A stretch of DNA of 64,000 nt, taken from positions 22,926,501-22,990,500 of the forward strand of contig CM020506.1 in assembly GCA_009823395.1 (NCBI GenBank), written 5' to 3'. Below are positions 37,416 to 48,032 of the stretch, piece after piece. This DNA comes from Thamnaconus septentrionalis. Taxonomy: Eukaryota; Chordata; Actinopteri; Tetraodontiformes; Monacanthidae. The notes under the pieces were generated by a model that did not search any database, was not told the DNA's origin, and was given only the letters and a program-made list of their open reading frames with translations. Position 1 is the stretch's first letter. Every line of letters begins with the position of its first letter. The translations under genes and the position numbers were made by a program.

Positions 37416-38580
37416 ATCATGTCAAGCTTGTTGAAATTCTTTTCAGTGTATAATAGTAAGGAGTCATCATTTTGTGCCGACACAAAATTTCATTTGAGTC
37501 ATAGTACACAGATGCTGTGTATGGAGAGAGCCATCCTGTCAACATAGTGAGTATTAATGGAAGGACATTCCCATTATGCAAAATGATGCTAATTGTCCTG
37601 TATTTACAGAACTCACGAGTAATCAGACAATTGTATACCCAGCATGTACAGCGGCAAACATAGATACAAGTACTAGAGGGGAAAGACTGAAGACTTTTAA
37701 TTAGAGTCAGAAATAAAAAGGAAAACAATAAGAAAACTCAACCTAGGGAAAAAAAAAAAAAAAAAAACTTTAACGGGAGGTGAGTCATACTTATGCACAC
37801 TGTATACTGACTGGAACACAAATGTAAAAATTATTATTCTCCTTTCCTCTCCCAGATCCCAAATAAATGAAAGTCAATTGAATTATGATGGTGTCTGTTT
37901 CATGTATGCACCTTTTGGCCTACAAAGAGATGACACTTGGCATTCAAATTCTGAATGTTTTTTTTTTTTTTTATCTGTAATCCTACCTTTTTACTATCAT
38001 TGATTGGAAGTTGAAACACTGGCATCATTCTTAAGGGCAGAAGAAAGGCACTTAATGTACCCTGAAATGCAATTTCTCAGAAATATTAAAACATTTGATG
38101 GTAATAAAAAGTGAGTGGAGGGAACAGTTGAATTAGTTATTCTTGAAGGTAGTAGGTACCACAATGACATTGAATTAGGAGAAAAAAAAAAAAAAAAAAA
38201 GGTACCACGATGACAAACTAACCATTTTGCAGCTTGTGAGGTGTGAGGGTGTAAAAAATAACCTCAATTATAGAACCTCATGTTTTTCTGTGTATTATGG
38301 GGAAAGTATAAGTTATGTTTTAAATTATCAAATTACTGCAACATTCATTATACAAATGTATCTATAATGATTGTAATTCAAGAATTCCAAATGTTAAAAT
38401 AATTGCAGTGGGTATAGACTAGTTGATTGTGATAATGTGTAGTGTTCAGTGGAATAACAGTGGTTGGTTTCTGTTGGTGGTGACCGTTTACTGAGATAAG
38501 GGGTGAGATTAAATAGAACCTGGAATTTAGCCTGGTCATGAATTTAGCCTGGTCTGGAGCAGGCTCACTCCATAGAATAA

Positions 38581-39282
38581 GGGCCAATTCCAATTCCTCC
38601 CTTAACTCCTCAATCTCAACCCTCGCCCTTAACCCTCAATCTTTGGCCCTCAATCTTGGCCCTCAAAAATAAGTGTTAGGGCTATCTTGTGACTTAGAAA
38701 TGGGACACCCCTTAAGTGTAGTTACGTCTTCAGACTGTGGGGGGCGGCCTTACGCCAAAGCTACGTCCAGTCAGTCAAGTAGACGACGACGACGAAGAAG
38801 AACGAGAAAAAGAAGAAGACAACTAAAAAGAAGAAGTCCTCTGTTGCTACACAACGAGGTATACAAGTAACGTGAAGCCGGGACCGCCGGTCCGGCTGAC
38901 AAACATCGTAAAGTAAAAAAAAAAAAAATGTTACGCAACAACGATGTCAACAATCCATAAAAAAGTATTGAACTAAGACAATAAAATGGTTTCGTAATAT
39001 TTATATCTTTATTAACTAAGAAAATACTTCCATTTGTAGCTCGCTTTTGTCGTCGCCATCTTTTTCGAAGATGTCTTGGCGAAAATACGCAATGCTTTCT
39101 GGGTAGCCCTCACTTCCAAGGGTGGTGCCGGAGAATCTCAATATTGAGGGCGATACAGCCCTTAAACTTGTCACTCAACTCGACGTTCTGAGAATTGGGA
39201 CAGCACTTGCACTTCGCGTGAGCGCGCATTTTTGAGATTCAGGGTTGAGATTGAGGGTTAAGGGAGGAATTGGAATTCACCC
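38581..39282. mobile_element. PIF/Harbinger-type MITE nested in H1
   Basis: Ends GGGCCAATTCCAATTCCTCC and, inverted, GGGTGAATTCCAATTCCTCC, both followed by CTTAA. TAA flanks both sides (38578-38580 and 39283-39285), the favoured Harbinger target. The 702-bp interior has repeated AACCCTCAATCT and poly-A but no gene; the arginine-rich open frame at 38673-38870 comes from GA-rich sequence. Confidence 0.75.
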
Positions 39283-39531
39283 TAAATCTCCATGGTAACT
39301 TCTACAACCATATTCCACTTCCACCTATCCCACTTTTGTGCAACTGGATCACCGATAAGTTGAGCCAGGATAACCAAGATATCTTGGGGCCCGCTGCACC
39401 TAGTTTCGTGCAACAGGCCCCAGGTCTGTTTCAGCTCAGTTCTATTATCTGTTTAAATTTGGGCATTTTTTTTAATAATCTGTTCTTACCTGGAGTTGTC
39501 TGCTTTTTAGGTCCTCCCTCCATCGTGTGAC

Positions 39532-40010
39532 TTTTGCCTTTTGTATAACACCATATTTTCGGCATACCAAAAATCTTGTCAAAGATATTTTTCTTTTTTT
39601 TTCCTTTTCTTTCTTTCTTTCTTTTTTTTTTAACTAAGCACACATTTCTGTTCTTGAAATGTGGAGAAATTAATGAATTGTTTAACTAAAGAAAAACATT
39701 TGACAAGATAAATGTAAACATAGATCGAGGTAGTCGCTATATAAGGACATCTTTCTGGCCACACTATATGAACTCTTACCTGCTGGACAGAGTGGAGATG
39801 CTGTGACATAATAATATATATCGTGTCAATCCATAAATCAAAAGAATGAGTGAGGCTAGATTATATGTTTATAATGCTTTGTATTTTGTCGTGATGTACG
39901 TATTAAATTAAAATCAACCAACAAATCAAAATCAACCAACAAATCAAAATCAAAATCAACCAACAATGATTTCATGCTATGCTTGAATGTCTAGCACTAG
40001 CAATCTCATG
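39532..40010. other. Unassigned spacer
   Basis: T-rich runs at 39590-39632 and AATCAACCAAC-type repeats at 39910-39965. No gene. Confidence 0.4.
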
Positions 40011-40985
40011 ATGATTCAATTCAATTCATCTTTATTTAAAGTGTAAAATCACCAAAAACATGGTCTCAAAACACTTCACAATTTGCAGGGAGCACACACA
40101 CACACGCACAAAAGAAAGTTACAGATGACAAATAAGACCAATATGACGGGACAGCAACAATAATGGAACAAAACAAAGCACAAACAGCGCAAACAAACAG
40201 AGAAAAAGTGCTGTCAAGCCATACTGTATGATTGAGAAAATAGATTGGTCTTGAGTCTGGATTTGAAAATAGTAATGAGGTCTGCATCTCTGACTGATTG
40301 TGGAAGGCGGTTCCAAAGAAGTGGGACACGGTGGGAAAATTCTCCACCACCTGCTGAATTTCTGTTGACTTTGGGGACCACAAGGTAGTTACCATTCTGT
40401 GAGCAGAGTATATCCAAAACTTCAGGGTCCAGATAATTTTTTTTGAGTAGTGGTTTGATCACGGCAGCTTTGAAAGCGGTGGGGACAATGCCAGATGACA
40501 GGGACCTGTTTGTACTATTGAGTATGGGAGAGCCTAGAATAGGAAGGAGTTCTTTAGTTAATTTTGCCGGCAGGGGATCGAATAAACAAGTTGTAGGTTT
40601 AGATGAAAGTATAATCCTAGAAAATGCATCTAGAGAGATTGTCTCAAAGTTCGAGAGTGTCAGAGTCTCATCTCGGATTCTTACTGAGCTAGAGGAGGGC
40701 CTGTCACCCTTCCTGAGTAGACAGCTGCCAATTTCATCTCTAATAGAGAAGATTTTGCCATTTGCCACGAAATGGAGGAGATTATCAGCTGTAAATGAAC
40801 AGTTGGATTCCAGAGGGGGTTCGCGAGTGAGGTTTGCAACAGTGTTGAATAAAAACTTCTGATTATTTTTATTATTGTCATTAAGAGTTGACAGATAGGT
40901 CCTGGCAGCAGAGAGCAGGCCTTTGTAATCCTGAAGGCTCTCACTCCAAGCTAATCGGAAGACCTCAAGTTTTTGATGAGCGTCA
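40011..40985 (-). mobile_element. Internally deleted LINE (L2/Maui-like)
   Basis: Minus strand. The 3' end has a GAATTGAATT tail (40011-40030). Upstream a 184-codon frame (40768-40214) joins the start of the reverse transcriptase region (SSKPTTCLFDPLPAKLTKEL, then TAFKAAVIKPLLKKNYLDPE) to its C-terminal end (EFSHRVPLLWNRLPQSVRDA, FKSRLKTNLFSQSY). The whole catalytic core between NYRPISN-like and LLLVP-like blocks is missing. The join is in frame. Further upstream, SLQDYKGLLSAARTYL and NQKFLFNTVANLTRE (another frame) continue the element. Confidence 0.7.
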
Positions 40986-41006
40986 TTTGGTTCCAGTTTT
41001 CTGCAG

Positions 41007-41506
41007 TGTTATGACCCAAGGGTGGGTCTAGGTTGGTCTGTGTGTGTGTGTGTGAGTGGATGATGTGTTGCAGGTGCGGTGCTAAACCCTGGTTGCTAAG
41101 TGGTCCAGCTACAGCTGAAAAGGAGGAGCATCCGAGCCGGGTCGAGGTCATCCCTCCTCCGCTACCAACTCCTTTGCGTTTTTGCACTCTGTTAGTGCAT
41201 GCAGTTGTTGTGGTGGGCTGCCATTTTTTTGTCCCCCCTTTTATCCTGTTTTGTACCTATATAGGGAGGTTAGATTTTGTATTTTGTTTCCCTTTCTTTC
41301 TTTAGTCAGTTTTAGTCCGAGTTAGTTGGGGTTTTGTTTATTATTTTGGCCTGGGCCCACCCTGAAGCCAACACTGCCTTATGGTTAAGTTGTATTCTGT
41401 CCACTTCCTCATTATTTGTAAATAAATACCTTTTGTCAAGCACTGACCCACGCTTTGAGGGTTTTATCAGTCCTCGGAGTGGGGGAAGGTGTCCCATCGT
41501 GTTACA
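41007..41506 (+). mobile_element. Candidate solo LTR
   Basis: Starts TGTTATGACCC and ends CATCGTGTTACA. It has a TATA-like CCTATATAGGGAGG at about 41256-41270 and AATAAA at about 41421, an LTR layout. TGCAG precedes it and recurs at 41520-41524, so the right end could instead be at 41519. It may belong to the Gypsy remnant at 42356, but internal sequence between them does not prove this. Confidence 0.45.
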
Positions 41507-41632
41507 CTGTAAAAACTGTTGCAGTGGTACTGTTCATAGAACCTATTTTTGAAAGTTAAATCCATTGCAATATATTGATTTCATTTTATTTGGGTGTGTT
41601 TATAAGTTGCCTTTAAGTACAAAGTGTTGGTG

Positions 41633-42018
41633 TTTTTGGAACTCATTCATTTGTCTTCTATACCCGCTTATTCCTATTCAGGGTCACGGGGGTCTGCTGG
41701 AGCCTATCCCAGCTGTGTTAGGGGGAAGGCACGGTGACACCCTGGACAAATCGCCAGTTCATCGCAGGGCCACATAGAGACAAACAACCATTCACACTCA
41801 CATGCACACCTACGGACAATTTTAGAATGTTCAATTGACCTCACATGCATGTTTTTGGAGTGTGGGAGCAAGCCGGAGAGAACCCACGCAGACACAGGGA
41901 GAACATGCAAACTCCACACAGAAAGGTCCCAGGCCCGGGCCCCGGAATCGAACTCACGACCTTCTTGCTGTGAGGCGGCAGCGCTAACCACTGCGCCACC
42001 ATGTCGCCTTTTTGGAAC
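41633..42018. repeat. 10-bp target-site duplication around SINE copy 3
   Basis: TTTTTGGAAC at 41633-41642 and 42009-42018. Confidence 0.85.
41643..42008 (-). mobile_element. tRNA-derived SINE, copy 3 (full length)
   Basis: Minus-strand start GGCGACATGGTGGCGCAGTG, with A box TGGCGCAGTGG and a B-box region GAGTTCGATTCC, one step from consensus. The body and ATTC-type tail match copy 1. The tail is eroded (TCATTCATTTG). Confidence 0.8.
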
Positions 42019-42355
42019 CGTCTAAATCCAAGAAGAAGAGGACACGCCTTTATTGACTCAAGCAGACAGAGACAGCAGACAGAATCACAGTGATAGTAAT
42101 CACTTGTACCTCCAGACCAGGGATTCTGGACACTAACGTCTTGGGAGGATAATTAGCAAGTTTTTCGTAAGTAGCTTTATGATTATTATTACTGTTTAGA
42201 AGAGCAGACGTCAGTGTGCAAGAGGACCTGAAAGCAGACAGCTTAAAGATATATTTCTGTGTGGCGCCACCGAGGAAGCAGGAGAGGAGAGGGACAACCC
42301 GAGGACGAGCCGGGAGACGGGGCGAGGAGTGCAAGGCCACCGGGCCTGGAGGAGG
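42019..42355. other. Leader-like region before Gypsy gag
   Basis: No gene. The part from about 42240 (GTGGCGCCACCGAGG, then GA-rich text) looks like the untranslated leader of the Gypsy remnant that follows. Confidence 0.4.
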
Positions 42356-43009
42356 ATGGACAACTCCAGGCTGACTCAGGAGGAAAGCGAGGAGGAAGCG
42401 GAGACACAGTCAGGCGGTGAGGCCCAGGCAGCTGGTGAGGACCAGCCTCAGGCATGCGATCTGTCCACCTTGCACCAGCTCCTGATGAGGACCCTGCAGA
42501 CCCAGGAGAGGGAGTCACTGAAGCAGGAGCAGCATTGGAAGGGTGTCCAGGTCCAGGCTGGCGCCCACTGCAACCACCACCGGTGCTGCCACAAGGGGCC
42601 CTTGCAGCAGCCGCCCCAATCCCGCTAGTTCCTCCTGTGGTTCCAGATCCCCCTGCAACAGCAGCCCCAGCAGCCGTAGCTCCAGCAGCCATGGCACCAG
42701 CAGCAGCTGCAGCATCAGCATTGATACCAGCAGCGCCGGTTACCTGGCAACCAAGATGATCAGCGAGGTCTTTGAGACACTCATCCTGGAGCAGTTCCTC
42801 CAGACTCTGGCACCTGATATCAGGGTCTGGGTAAAGGAGAACAATCCTCAGGATGGCCAGCGAGCGGCAGAGCTGGTGGAGAACTTCCTGGCCACTCGGC
42901 GGGGAGACAAGACATTCCGGGTGGAGGCGCAGCCAAGGCCCGCAGCTCGATGTAGGTCTGAGGGGTTTGGTTATGCGAGTGGTTCGAAGGCTAGTGAGCC
43001 CGGTAGTGG
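42356..43009 (+). pseudogene. Gypsy gag with SCAN-like domain (Gmr1-like)
   Basis: It starts MDNSRLTQEESEEEAETQSG (42356), an acidic Gln/Glu-rich N-terminus, and changes frame near 42545. A Pro/Ala-rich stretch follows, and then at 42755-42900 FETLILEQFLQTLAPDIRVW and VKENNPQDGQRAAELVENFL. That block has the LEQFL...L.P.i..WV...P..g..A..LvE pattern of SCAN domains. SCAN domains of vertebrate zinc-finger proteins are thought to derive from the capsid of Gmr1-like Gypsy elements (published idea, recalled). The gag is cut by a Rex1 insertion at about 43010. The zinc knuckle and protease are absent. Confidence 0.65.
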
Positions 43010-43612
43010 TGTAGTGATCACAACCTGGCTCTTAACACCAAGACCAGGGAGGTGATTATCGACTTCCGTAGGGCCAGGCGCTAATCGGAGGGGAGGAGCT
43101 GGAGAGGGTGTCTACTTTCAAGTTCCTGGGCGTGACTGTGGCCGATGACCTGTCCTGGGGGACCAACACCACCTCTGTTGTGAGTAAGGCACACCAACGC
43201 CTTTTCTACCTCAGGAAATTAAATGAGGCCAAACTTCCACAGGGACTCATGGTAAACTTCTACCACGCCGCAGTAGAGAGCGTGCTCACCTAGGGACTAC
43301 TGGTGTGGTTCTCCAGCTGCACCAAGGCAGACAAGGAGGCACTCCACAGAGTGATCAAGACATTGGGAAGAGCCTCTCAGAGATCTCGGCAGTCTTCACC
43401 TCCCGTTGCCTTCGACGGGTGAACAACATCCTACTGGACCAGTTCCACCCAGCACACCATCTTTTCCGGAGACTGCCTTCTGGTAGGAGATTCCAGTCCA
43501 TCCGCTCCAGGACCAGCAGACTGACCAACAGCCTGTACCCTCATGCTGTCAGACTGCTCAACGAACAACCCCCCGGTGTTAACGTTGTTCAACAATGACA
43601 ATAAATAACTTG
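43010..43612 (+). mobile_element. Rex1 LINE fragment 3, 5'-truncated, inside Gypsy
   Basis: Starts within NLALNTKTREVIIDFRRAR, then STFKFLGVTVADDLSW, KAHQRLFYLRKLNEAKLPQG and YHAAVESVLT followed by a stop. It ends with CACCATCTTTTCCGG-type C-terminal text and AACAATGACAATAAATAAC, the Rex1 3' end. It separates Gypsy gag from integrase and is younger than the Gypsy element. Confidence 0.8.
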
Positions 43613-44673
43613 AACTTACCCCCTTCAACCACTTCCGGTCATCGAGGTGCCCTTTACCCGCATCGCCATGGACATCGTGGGTCCCCTGGAAAGAACACAA
43701 ACGGGATACAGGTACATCTTCGTAATCTGTGACTATTCCACCCTGTATCCAGAAGACTTTCGCTGCACAAAGTCTCTGCTCGTCCCATTGCACAAGCTTT
43801 GTTTCAGCTGTTCTTCAGGGTGGGAATCCCCCAGGAAGTCCTTACCTACCAGGGCACGGCGTTCCTGTCAAAGACTCTGGGGCAGGTGTATGGGTTGCTG
43901 GGCATAAAGGGCATTAGAACCACTCCATACCACCCTCAGACCGATGGCCTGGTGGAGCGGTACAATCAGACTCTGAGAAGCGTGTTGAGGAAGTTTGTGG
44001 CAGCCAACGGGAAAGACTGGGACAGCTGGCTGCCCTACTTGCTTTTTGCGTACCGTGAGGTCCCCCAGGCCTCGAGCTTTTTTACGGTCGACAGGTTCGA
44101 GGTCCCTTGGATGTACTGAGAGAAGCCTGGGAGGGACCTGGGACGCGCGAGACCCGCAGCATCATGGCGCATGTCCTCCAGATGAGGGATAAGATGGAGG
44201 AGATGGCGGAACTGGTGCAGACGAACCTGAAGCAGGCCCAGGTGCAGCAGAAGGCCTGGTACGACAAGGCAGCCCGGCAGAGGATCCTTCAGCCAGGTCA
44301 GAAAGTTCTCCTTCTTCTGCCAACCACAGAGAACAAGCTGCTGGCCAGGTGGCAGGGGCCCTACGAGGTGGTGCGGAGGATGGGTCCGGCCACCTATGAA
44401 ATCGGCCTTCCTGGGAGGAGGAAACCCAGACAGACTTTTCACGTCAACCTCCTGAAAGAGTGGCAGGAGAGGCCGCCGGAGTTGCAGCTCAGGGTGCAGG
44501 CTGTGGCGGAGGAGGTGGAAAGAACCGGAGCAGTTCTTTCCCACGAGCCAGCATTCAGGCACCCTAGACCTGTCTCACCTGACTTCCAGCCAGCAGAGGG
44601 AACTGGAGGGCATCATTCCCACAGGCCTTCTCCAGGAGAGGCCTATGGCGTTATATTTGTGCATCTATTTTGA
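43613..44673 (+). pseudogene. Gypsy integrase remnant, followed by start of RT linker
   Basis: Across three frames: FTRIAMDIVGPLERTQTGYR (first catalytic Asp), LTYQGTAFLSKTLGQVYG (second position, Asp replaced by Tyr), PYHPQTDGLVERYNQTLRSV (catalytic Glu), DSWLPYLLFAYREVP. At 44320-44470 the GPY/F module follows (LLARWQGPYEVVRRMGPATY, then TFHVNLLKEW). The zinc-binding N-terminus is missing. After the GPY/F module another frame reads QQRELEGIIPTGLLQERP, which resembles the segment leading into reverse transcriptase in Gmr1-like elements, where integrase precedes RT. The element stops at about 44650 before any RT. Confidence 0.7.
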
Positions 44674-44826
44674 GCGAGCGATTATATTTTCTGAGCACAC
44701 AGTTATAAATTTTGAGCGCATAAAACATATTTTGCAAGCACAAATCGATTCTGAGCGCCTTATATGAGTTTGCATGTTGTTTTTATCCAAATGTTCGCTC
44801 ACAAACTCTTTCCATGGTGCTCAAGC
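44674..44826. other. GAGCGAGCG-type repeat, left part
   Basis: Phrases such as TTTTGAGCGAGCG, TTTTGAGCGCAT and TTCTGAGCGCC recur. After the chromovirus, 50197-50280 has complementary phrases (TCGCTCGCTTC, CTCGCTCAAAAC), so one older repeat appears to have been split by the LTR element. Confidence 0.45.
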
Positions 44827-45353
44827 TGTTACGCTTGGAACGAGGTCTGGACTCAGGCGCGGACACAGGTCTCAGGAGGTAGAAAAAGGTGTCTTTTATT
44901 GCCAACAACCTTGCAGGACTGACAGCTGGACTGAAAAACTAAACAAGAACAAAAAACGCTGGATCCTCCAGGAACACGGTCACAAAAGAAACAAAAACAA
45001 AATCACTACCAAAGGTAGGACGCTGCAAGCAGGCAGGGAACAAAAATCGCTAGGCTGGCTAGGCAGAGACTAAAAACGGAAATAAAGGCAGCAAAGGCAC
45101 TTGGAAAGGGAGCATAAATACACGGCACACAGGGCAGTAACTCTCAGGAGTGGCAACGAGACGTTCTGGCACGGAGGAGGAGGACTGTTGGACCTATATG
45201 CTGCTGCTGCTGATGGGGATTGTCTGCAGCTGGTCCTAATCAGCAGAACCTGCCTCAGCTGCTCCGTGCCAGCCCTGGGGAGAATAGGGAAAGATTCCAA
45301 GCAGTTAGTAGGGGAAGAAACACAAAATAAAGGCACAAACAGGAAATATGACA
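44827..45353 (-). mobile_element. Chromovirus 3' LTR
   Basis: 527 bp, TGTTACGCTTGG ... GGAAATATGACA on the plus strand. It differs from the other LTR by only a few changes: three one-base indels in short runs and one substitution noticed by eye. A C-rich polypurine-tract complement (GTACCCCCCCCCTTAAGGGG) follows inside. Confidence 0.92.
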
Positions 45354-45825
45354 GTACCCCCCCCCTTAAGGGGCACCACTTGGTGCCCCACCAGGCTTGT
45401 TTGGGAACTCTCTGTAAAAGTCTTTTATCAGTTGATCCCGATGATGAGGAACGGGAATCAAGGAACGGTCCTCTGGGCCATAACCTCCCAGTCAACCAAG
45501 TACTGGAACCCCGACCTCGGCGCCGCACGTCCAGGATCTTGCGTACGATGTACGCAGGGTGGTTGTCGATGAGCAGGGGGGGTGGTGGGGGCTCGGCTGG
45601 AGGGCTGAGAGGGCTTGTGGTGACTGGTTTTAGAAGAGAGACATGGAATACTGGGTGGACCTTGAGGGAGTCAGGAAGTTTCAACCGAACAGCAGCAGGG
45701 TTAATGATCTTCTCGATTTGAAATGGGCCGATAAACCTGGGAGCCAGTTTGCGCGAGTCCACTTGGATCGGGAGGTCACGTGTGGCCAACCACACCTTCT
45801 GCCCTGGACGGTAGTCTGGGGCAGG
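45341..45825 (-). pseudogene. Chromovirus integrase C-terminus and chromodomain-like region
   Basis: A separate frame (from about 45795) reads [40 protein letters not shown] and [13 protein letters not shown], the GPY/F-containing end of integrase. A Pro-rich linker follows and then [17 protein letters not shown], the start of a chromodomain. After that the frame is lost; the remaining chromodomain strands are visible only in other frames. It is separated from the main pol frame by a frame break near 45825. Confidence 0.75.
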
Positions 45826-48032
45826 AATTGATGTTTATCTGCCAGCAGACGGTTACGCTGTGCTGTGCGGGATAGGGCTTCTCTCGCATGCCTCCAAACT
45901 CGATGACAACGGTGTAGGTGGTCCTTTACCGAGGGCACTGCAATACTCTGTTCCTGGGATGGAAACAATGGTGGCTGGTACCCATAAACAACCGTGAATG
46001 GCGACATACCCGTAGCGGCAGAAGTGAGGGAGTTGTGGGCGTATTCCACCCAAAGCAGATGAGTAGACCAGGAGGCAGGATGACGGGCAGACACACAGCG
46101 GAGAGCAGATTCCAGATCCTGGTTGGCTCTCTCAGTTTGTCCATTGGTCTGTGGGTGAAAACCAGAAGACAGGCTGGCCGAGGCCCCTATGGCCTTACAG
46201 AAGGCCAGCCAGACGCGGGAAGTGAATTTGGGGCCACGGTCAGAGACAATGTCTGTTGGCAAACCATGGAGGCGGAAGACGTGAGCCGCCAGGTGGCTAG
46301 CGGTTTCCATCGCAGATGGTAGTTTGGGGAGAGGGATGAAGTGAACCATCTTAGAAAACCTGTCCACAACAGTCAAGATGACGGTGTTACCTTCCGAGGG
46401 TGGCAGACCCACGACGAAGTCGACAGTGATGTGGGACCAGGGCCGTCCAGGAACCGGGAGAGGTTGGAGGAGACCAGCAGGGGGTCTATGGGATGCCTTC
46501 CCACGGCAACACACAGAGCAAGCAGCGACAAACTCCCTGACATCCTGCCCCATTCCAGGCCACCAGAAGTGTTGCTGGAGGAATCGAAGGGTTCGGTTGA
46601 CTCCAGGATGGCAGGTGAGTTTTGAGGAGTGCCCCCATTGCAGGACCTGGGCCCTCACTCCAGCAGGAACAAATAAACGGTCCTTGGGGCCTGAACCTGG
46701 ATCTGGATCTTGCTGTTGTGCTCCAAGGACCACCCCTTCAATGTCCCAGACCGCTGACCGGATGAAGCAAGAGGCAGGAAGGATCGTCTCGGGTTCCCCC
46801 TTCTCCGGTGATGGTTCGTGTATACGAGATAGTGCATCCGGCTTGGTGTTGCGGGAACCTGGGCGATAAGATAGTGCAAAATTAAAGCGTCCCAAAAACA
46901 ATGCCCACCTGGCCTGGCGGGAGTTGAGCCGCTTGGCTGACTGGAGGTAGAGAAGATTCCGGTGATCGGTGAGTACCAGGAATGGTACCTCCGAACCTTC
47001 CAACCAGTGCCTCCACTCCTGCAACGCAGCCACCACAGCCAACAGTTCACGGTTCCCGACATCGTAGTTCTTCTCCGCTGGGGACAGCTTCCTGGAGAAG
47101 AAGGCACAGGGATGTACCTTCTGGTCTTTGGGACTTCTCTGGGAAAGCACGGCTCCAATGCCAGTGCTAGAGGCGTCGACCTCGACGATGAACTGGAGCT
47201 TGGAGTCAGGGTGGGTCAACACCGGAGCTGAAGAAAACAGCTCCTTCAGGTGGCGAAAAGCAGCATCGGCCTCAGGAGTCCAGACAAAGTGGAGGTGAGT
47301 GGAGGTGAGCCGGGTCAGGGGAGCCGCCACCTTACTGTAGTCTCTGATGAACCTCCGGTAAAAGTTGGCGAAGCCCAAGAACTGTTGCAGTTGCTTTCGA
47401 GTGGAGGGCTGAGGCCAGCCGACCACCGCCTCTATCTTGGCAGGATCTGGTTCGAGCTGACCTTTGGCTAAAATGTAGCCTAGGAAGCTGACAGACGGAA
47501 CACTGAATTCGCACTTTTCAGCCTTAACAAAGAGTCTATTCTCTAGGAGCCGCTGAAGAACCTGTCTGACATGTTCTTTGTGCGCTTCAGCGGTTCTGGA
47601 AAAAATTAAAATATCGTCAAGGTAGACATAGACAAACAGGTTCAACATGTCTCGCAACACATCATTGATTAGGGACTGAAAGACGGCGGGGGCATTTGTG
47701 AGCCCAAACGGCATGACGAGGTATTCGAAGTGGCCCAGGGGGGTCTTGAAAGCCGTTTTCCACTCATCCCCTTCCCTTATCCTTACCAGGTGATAAGCAT
47801 TTCGGAGATCTAGCTTGGTGAAGACGGTAGCCAGATTGAGGGGTTCAAAAGAGGGGTCTATGAGTGGTAGAGGGTATCGGTTTCTTACTGTGATGTCATT
47901 AAGACCACGATAGTCAATGCAAGGGCGCAGGGTCTTATCTTTCTTGGCCACAAAGAAAAAACCTGCCCCAACAGGAGAGGAGGATGGTCGGATGAGGCCA
48001 GCTGCAAGGGAGTTACTAATGTACTCTTCCAT
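45681..48032 (-). CDS. pol: Chromovirus pol: RT, RNase H and integrase core
   Basis: Open for 783 codons; the listed ATG is internal, since RT begins before it in another frame. RT covers about residues 1-190, with [33 protein letters not shown] and the catalytic YLDD at 137-140. RNase H follows, with [35 protein letters not shown] and [16 protein letters not shown]. The integrase then shows an H2C2 region ([10 protein letters not shown] ... CSVCCRGK) and the DDE triad in [22 protein letters not shown] and [13 protein letters not shown]. All catalytic motifs are present. The frame drifts at the C-terminus near 45825. It copies element RNA to DNA and integrates it. Confidence 0.9.
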   Translation of the reverse strand: MEEYISNSLAAGLIRPSSSPVGAGFFFVAKKDKTLRPCIDYRGLNDITVRNRYPLPLIDPSFEPLNLATVFTKLDLRNAYHLVRIREGDEWKTAFKTPLGHFEYLVMPFGLTNAPAVFQSLINDVLRDMLNLFVYVYLDDILIFSRTAEAHKEHVRQVLQRLLENRLFVKAEKCEFSVPSVSFLGYILAKGQLEPDPAKIEAVVGWPQPSTRKQLQQFLGFANFYRRFIRDYSKVAAPLTRLTSTHLHFVWTPEADAAFRHLKELFSSAPVLTHPDSKLQFIVEVDASSTGIGAVLSQRSPKDQKVHPCAFFSRKLSPAEKNYDVGNRELLAVVAALQEWRHWLEGSEVPFLVLTDHRNLLYLQSAKRLNSRQARWALFLGRFNFALSYRPGSRNTKPDALSRIHEPSPEKGEPETILPASCFIRSAVWDIEGVVLGAQQQDPDPGSGPKDRLFVPAGVRAQVLQWGHSSKLTCHPGVNRTLRFLQQHFWWPGMGQDVREFVAACSVCCRGKASHRPPAGLLQPLPVPGRPWSHITVDFVVGLPPSEGNTVILTVVDRFSKMVHFIPLPKLPSAMETASHLAAHVFRLHGLPTDIVSDRGPKFTSRVWLAFCKAIGASASLSSGFHPQTNGQTERANQDLESALRCVSARHPASWSTHLLWVEYAHNSLTSAATGMSPFTVVYGYQPPLFPSQEQSIAVPSVKDHLHRCHRVWRHAREALSRTAQRNRLLADKHQFLPQTTVQGRRCGWPHVTSRSKWTRANWLPGLSAHFKSRRSLTLLLFG

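Larger units (their letters stand above)
36202..39424 (+). mobile_element. PIF/Harbinger transposon H1
   Basis: The left end is CCTGGGGCCTGTTGCACGAA and the right end, inverted, CCTGGGGCCTGTTGCACGAA, with TCT on both sides (36199-36201 and 39425-39427), a 3-bp target duplication. It carries a Myb/SANT-like gene but no transposase that I can see, and hosts a nested MITE (38581-39282). Confidence 0.8.
35930..39531 (+). mobile_element. Candidate solo LTR split by Harbinger H1
   Basis: The left part (about 35930-36201) contains CTTCCTGTTTCTGG, a TATA-like TTGTATAAATAGTCTG and T-rich text. The right part (39425-39531) continues with TCTGTTTCAGCTCAGTTC and ends CTCCATCGTGTGA. It resembles a retroelement LTR promoter and R region, but end repeats are not established. 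Confidence 0.35.

Noticed and set aside
38673..38870. Arginine-rich 65-codon frame as a possible nuclear protein
   Set aside because: It derives from a GA-rich run inside a MITE.
42243..42759. Ala/Gly/Pro-rich open frames on both strands
   Set aside because: They are shadows of a GC-rich, repetitive stretch of Gypsy gag; only the frame entering the SCAN-like block is supported.
45918..47231. Plus-strand open frames of 90-163 codons
   Set aside because: They are antisense shadows of the chromovirus pol gene.
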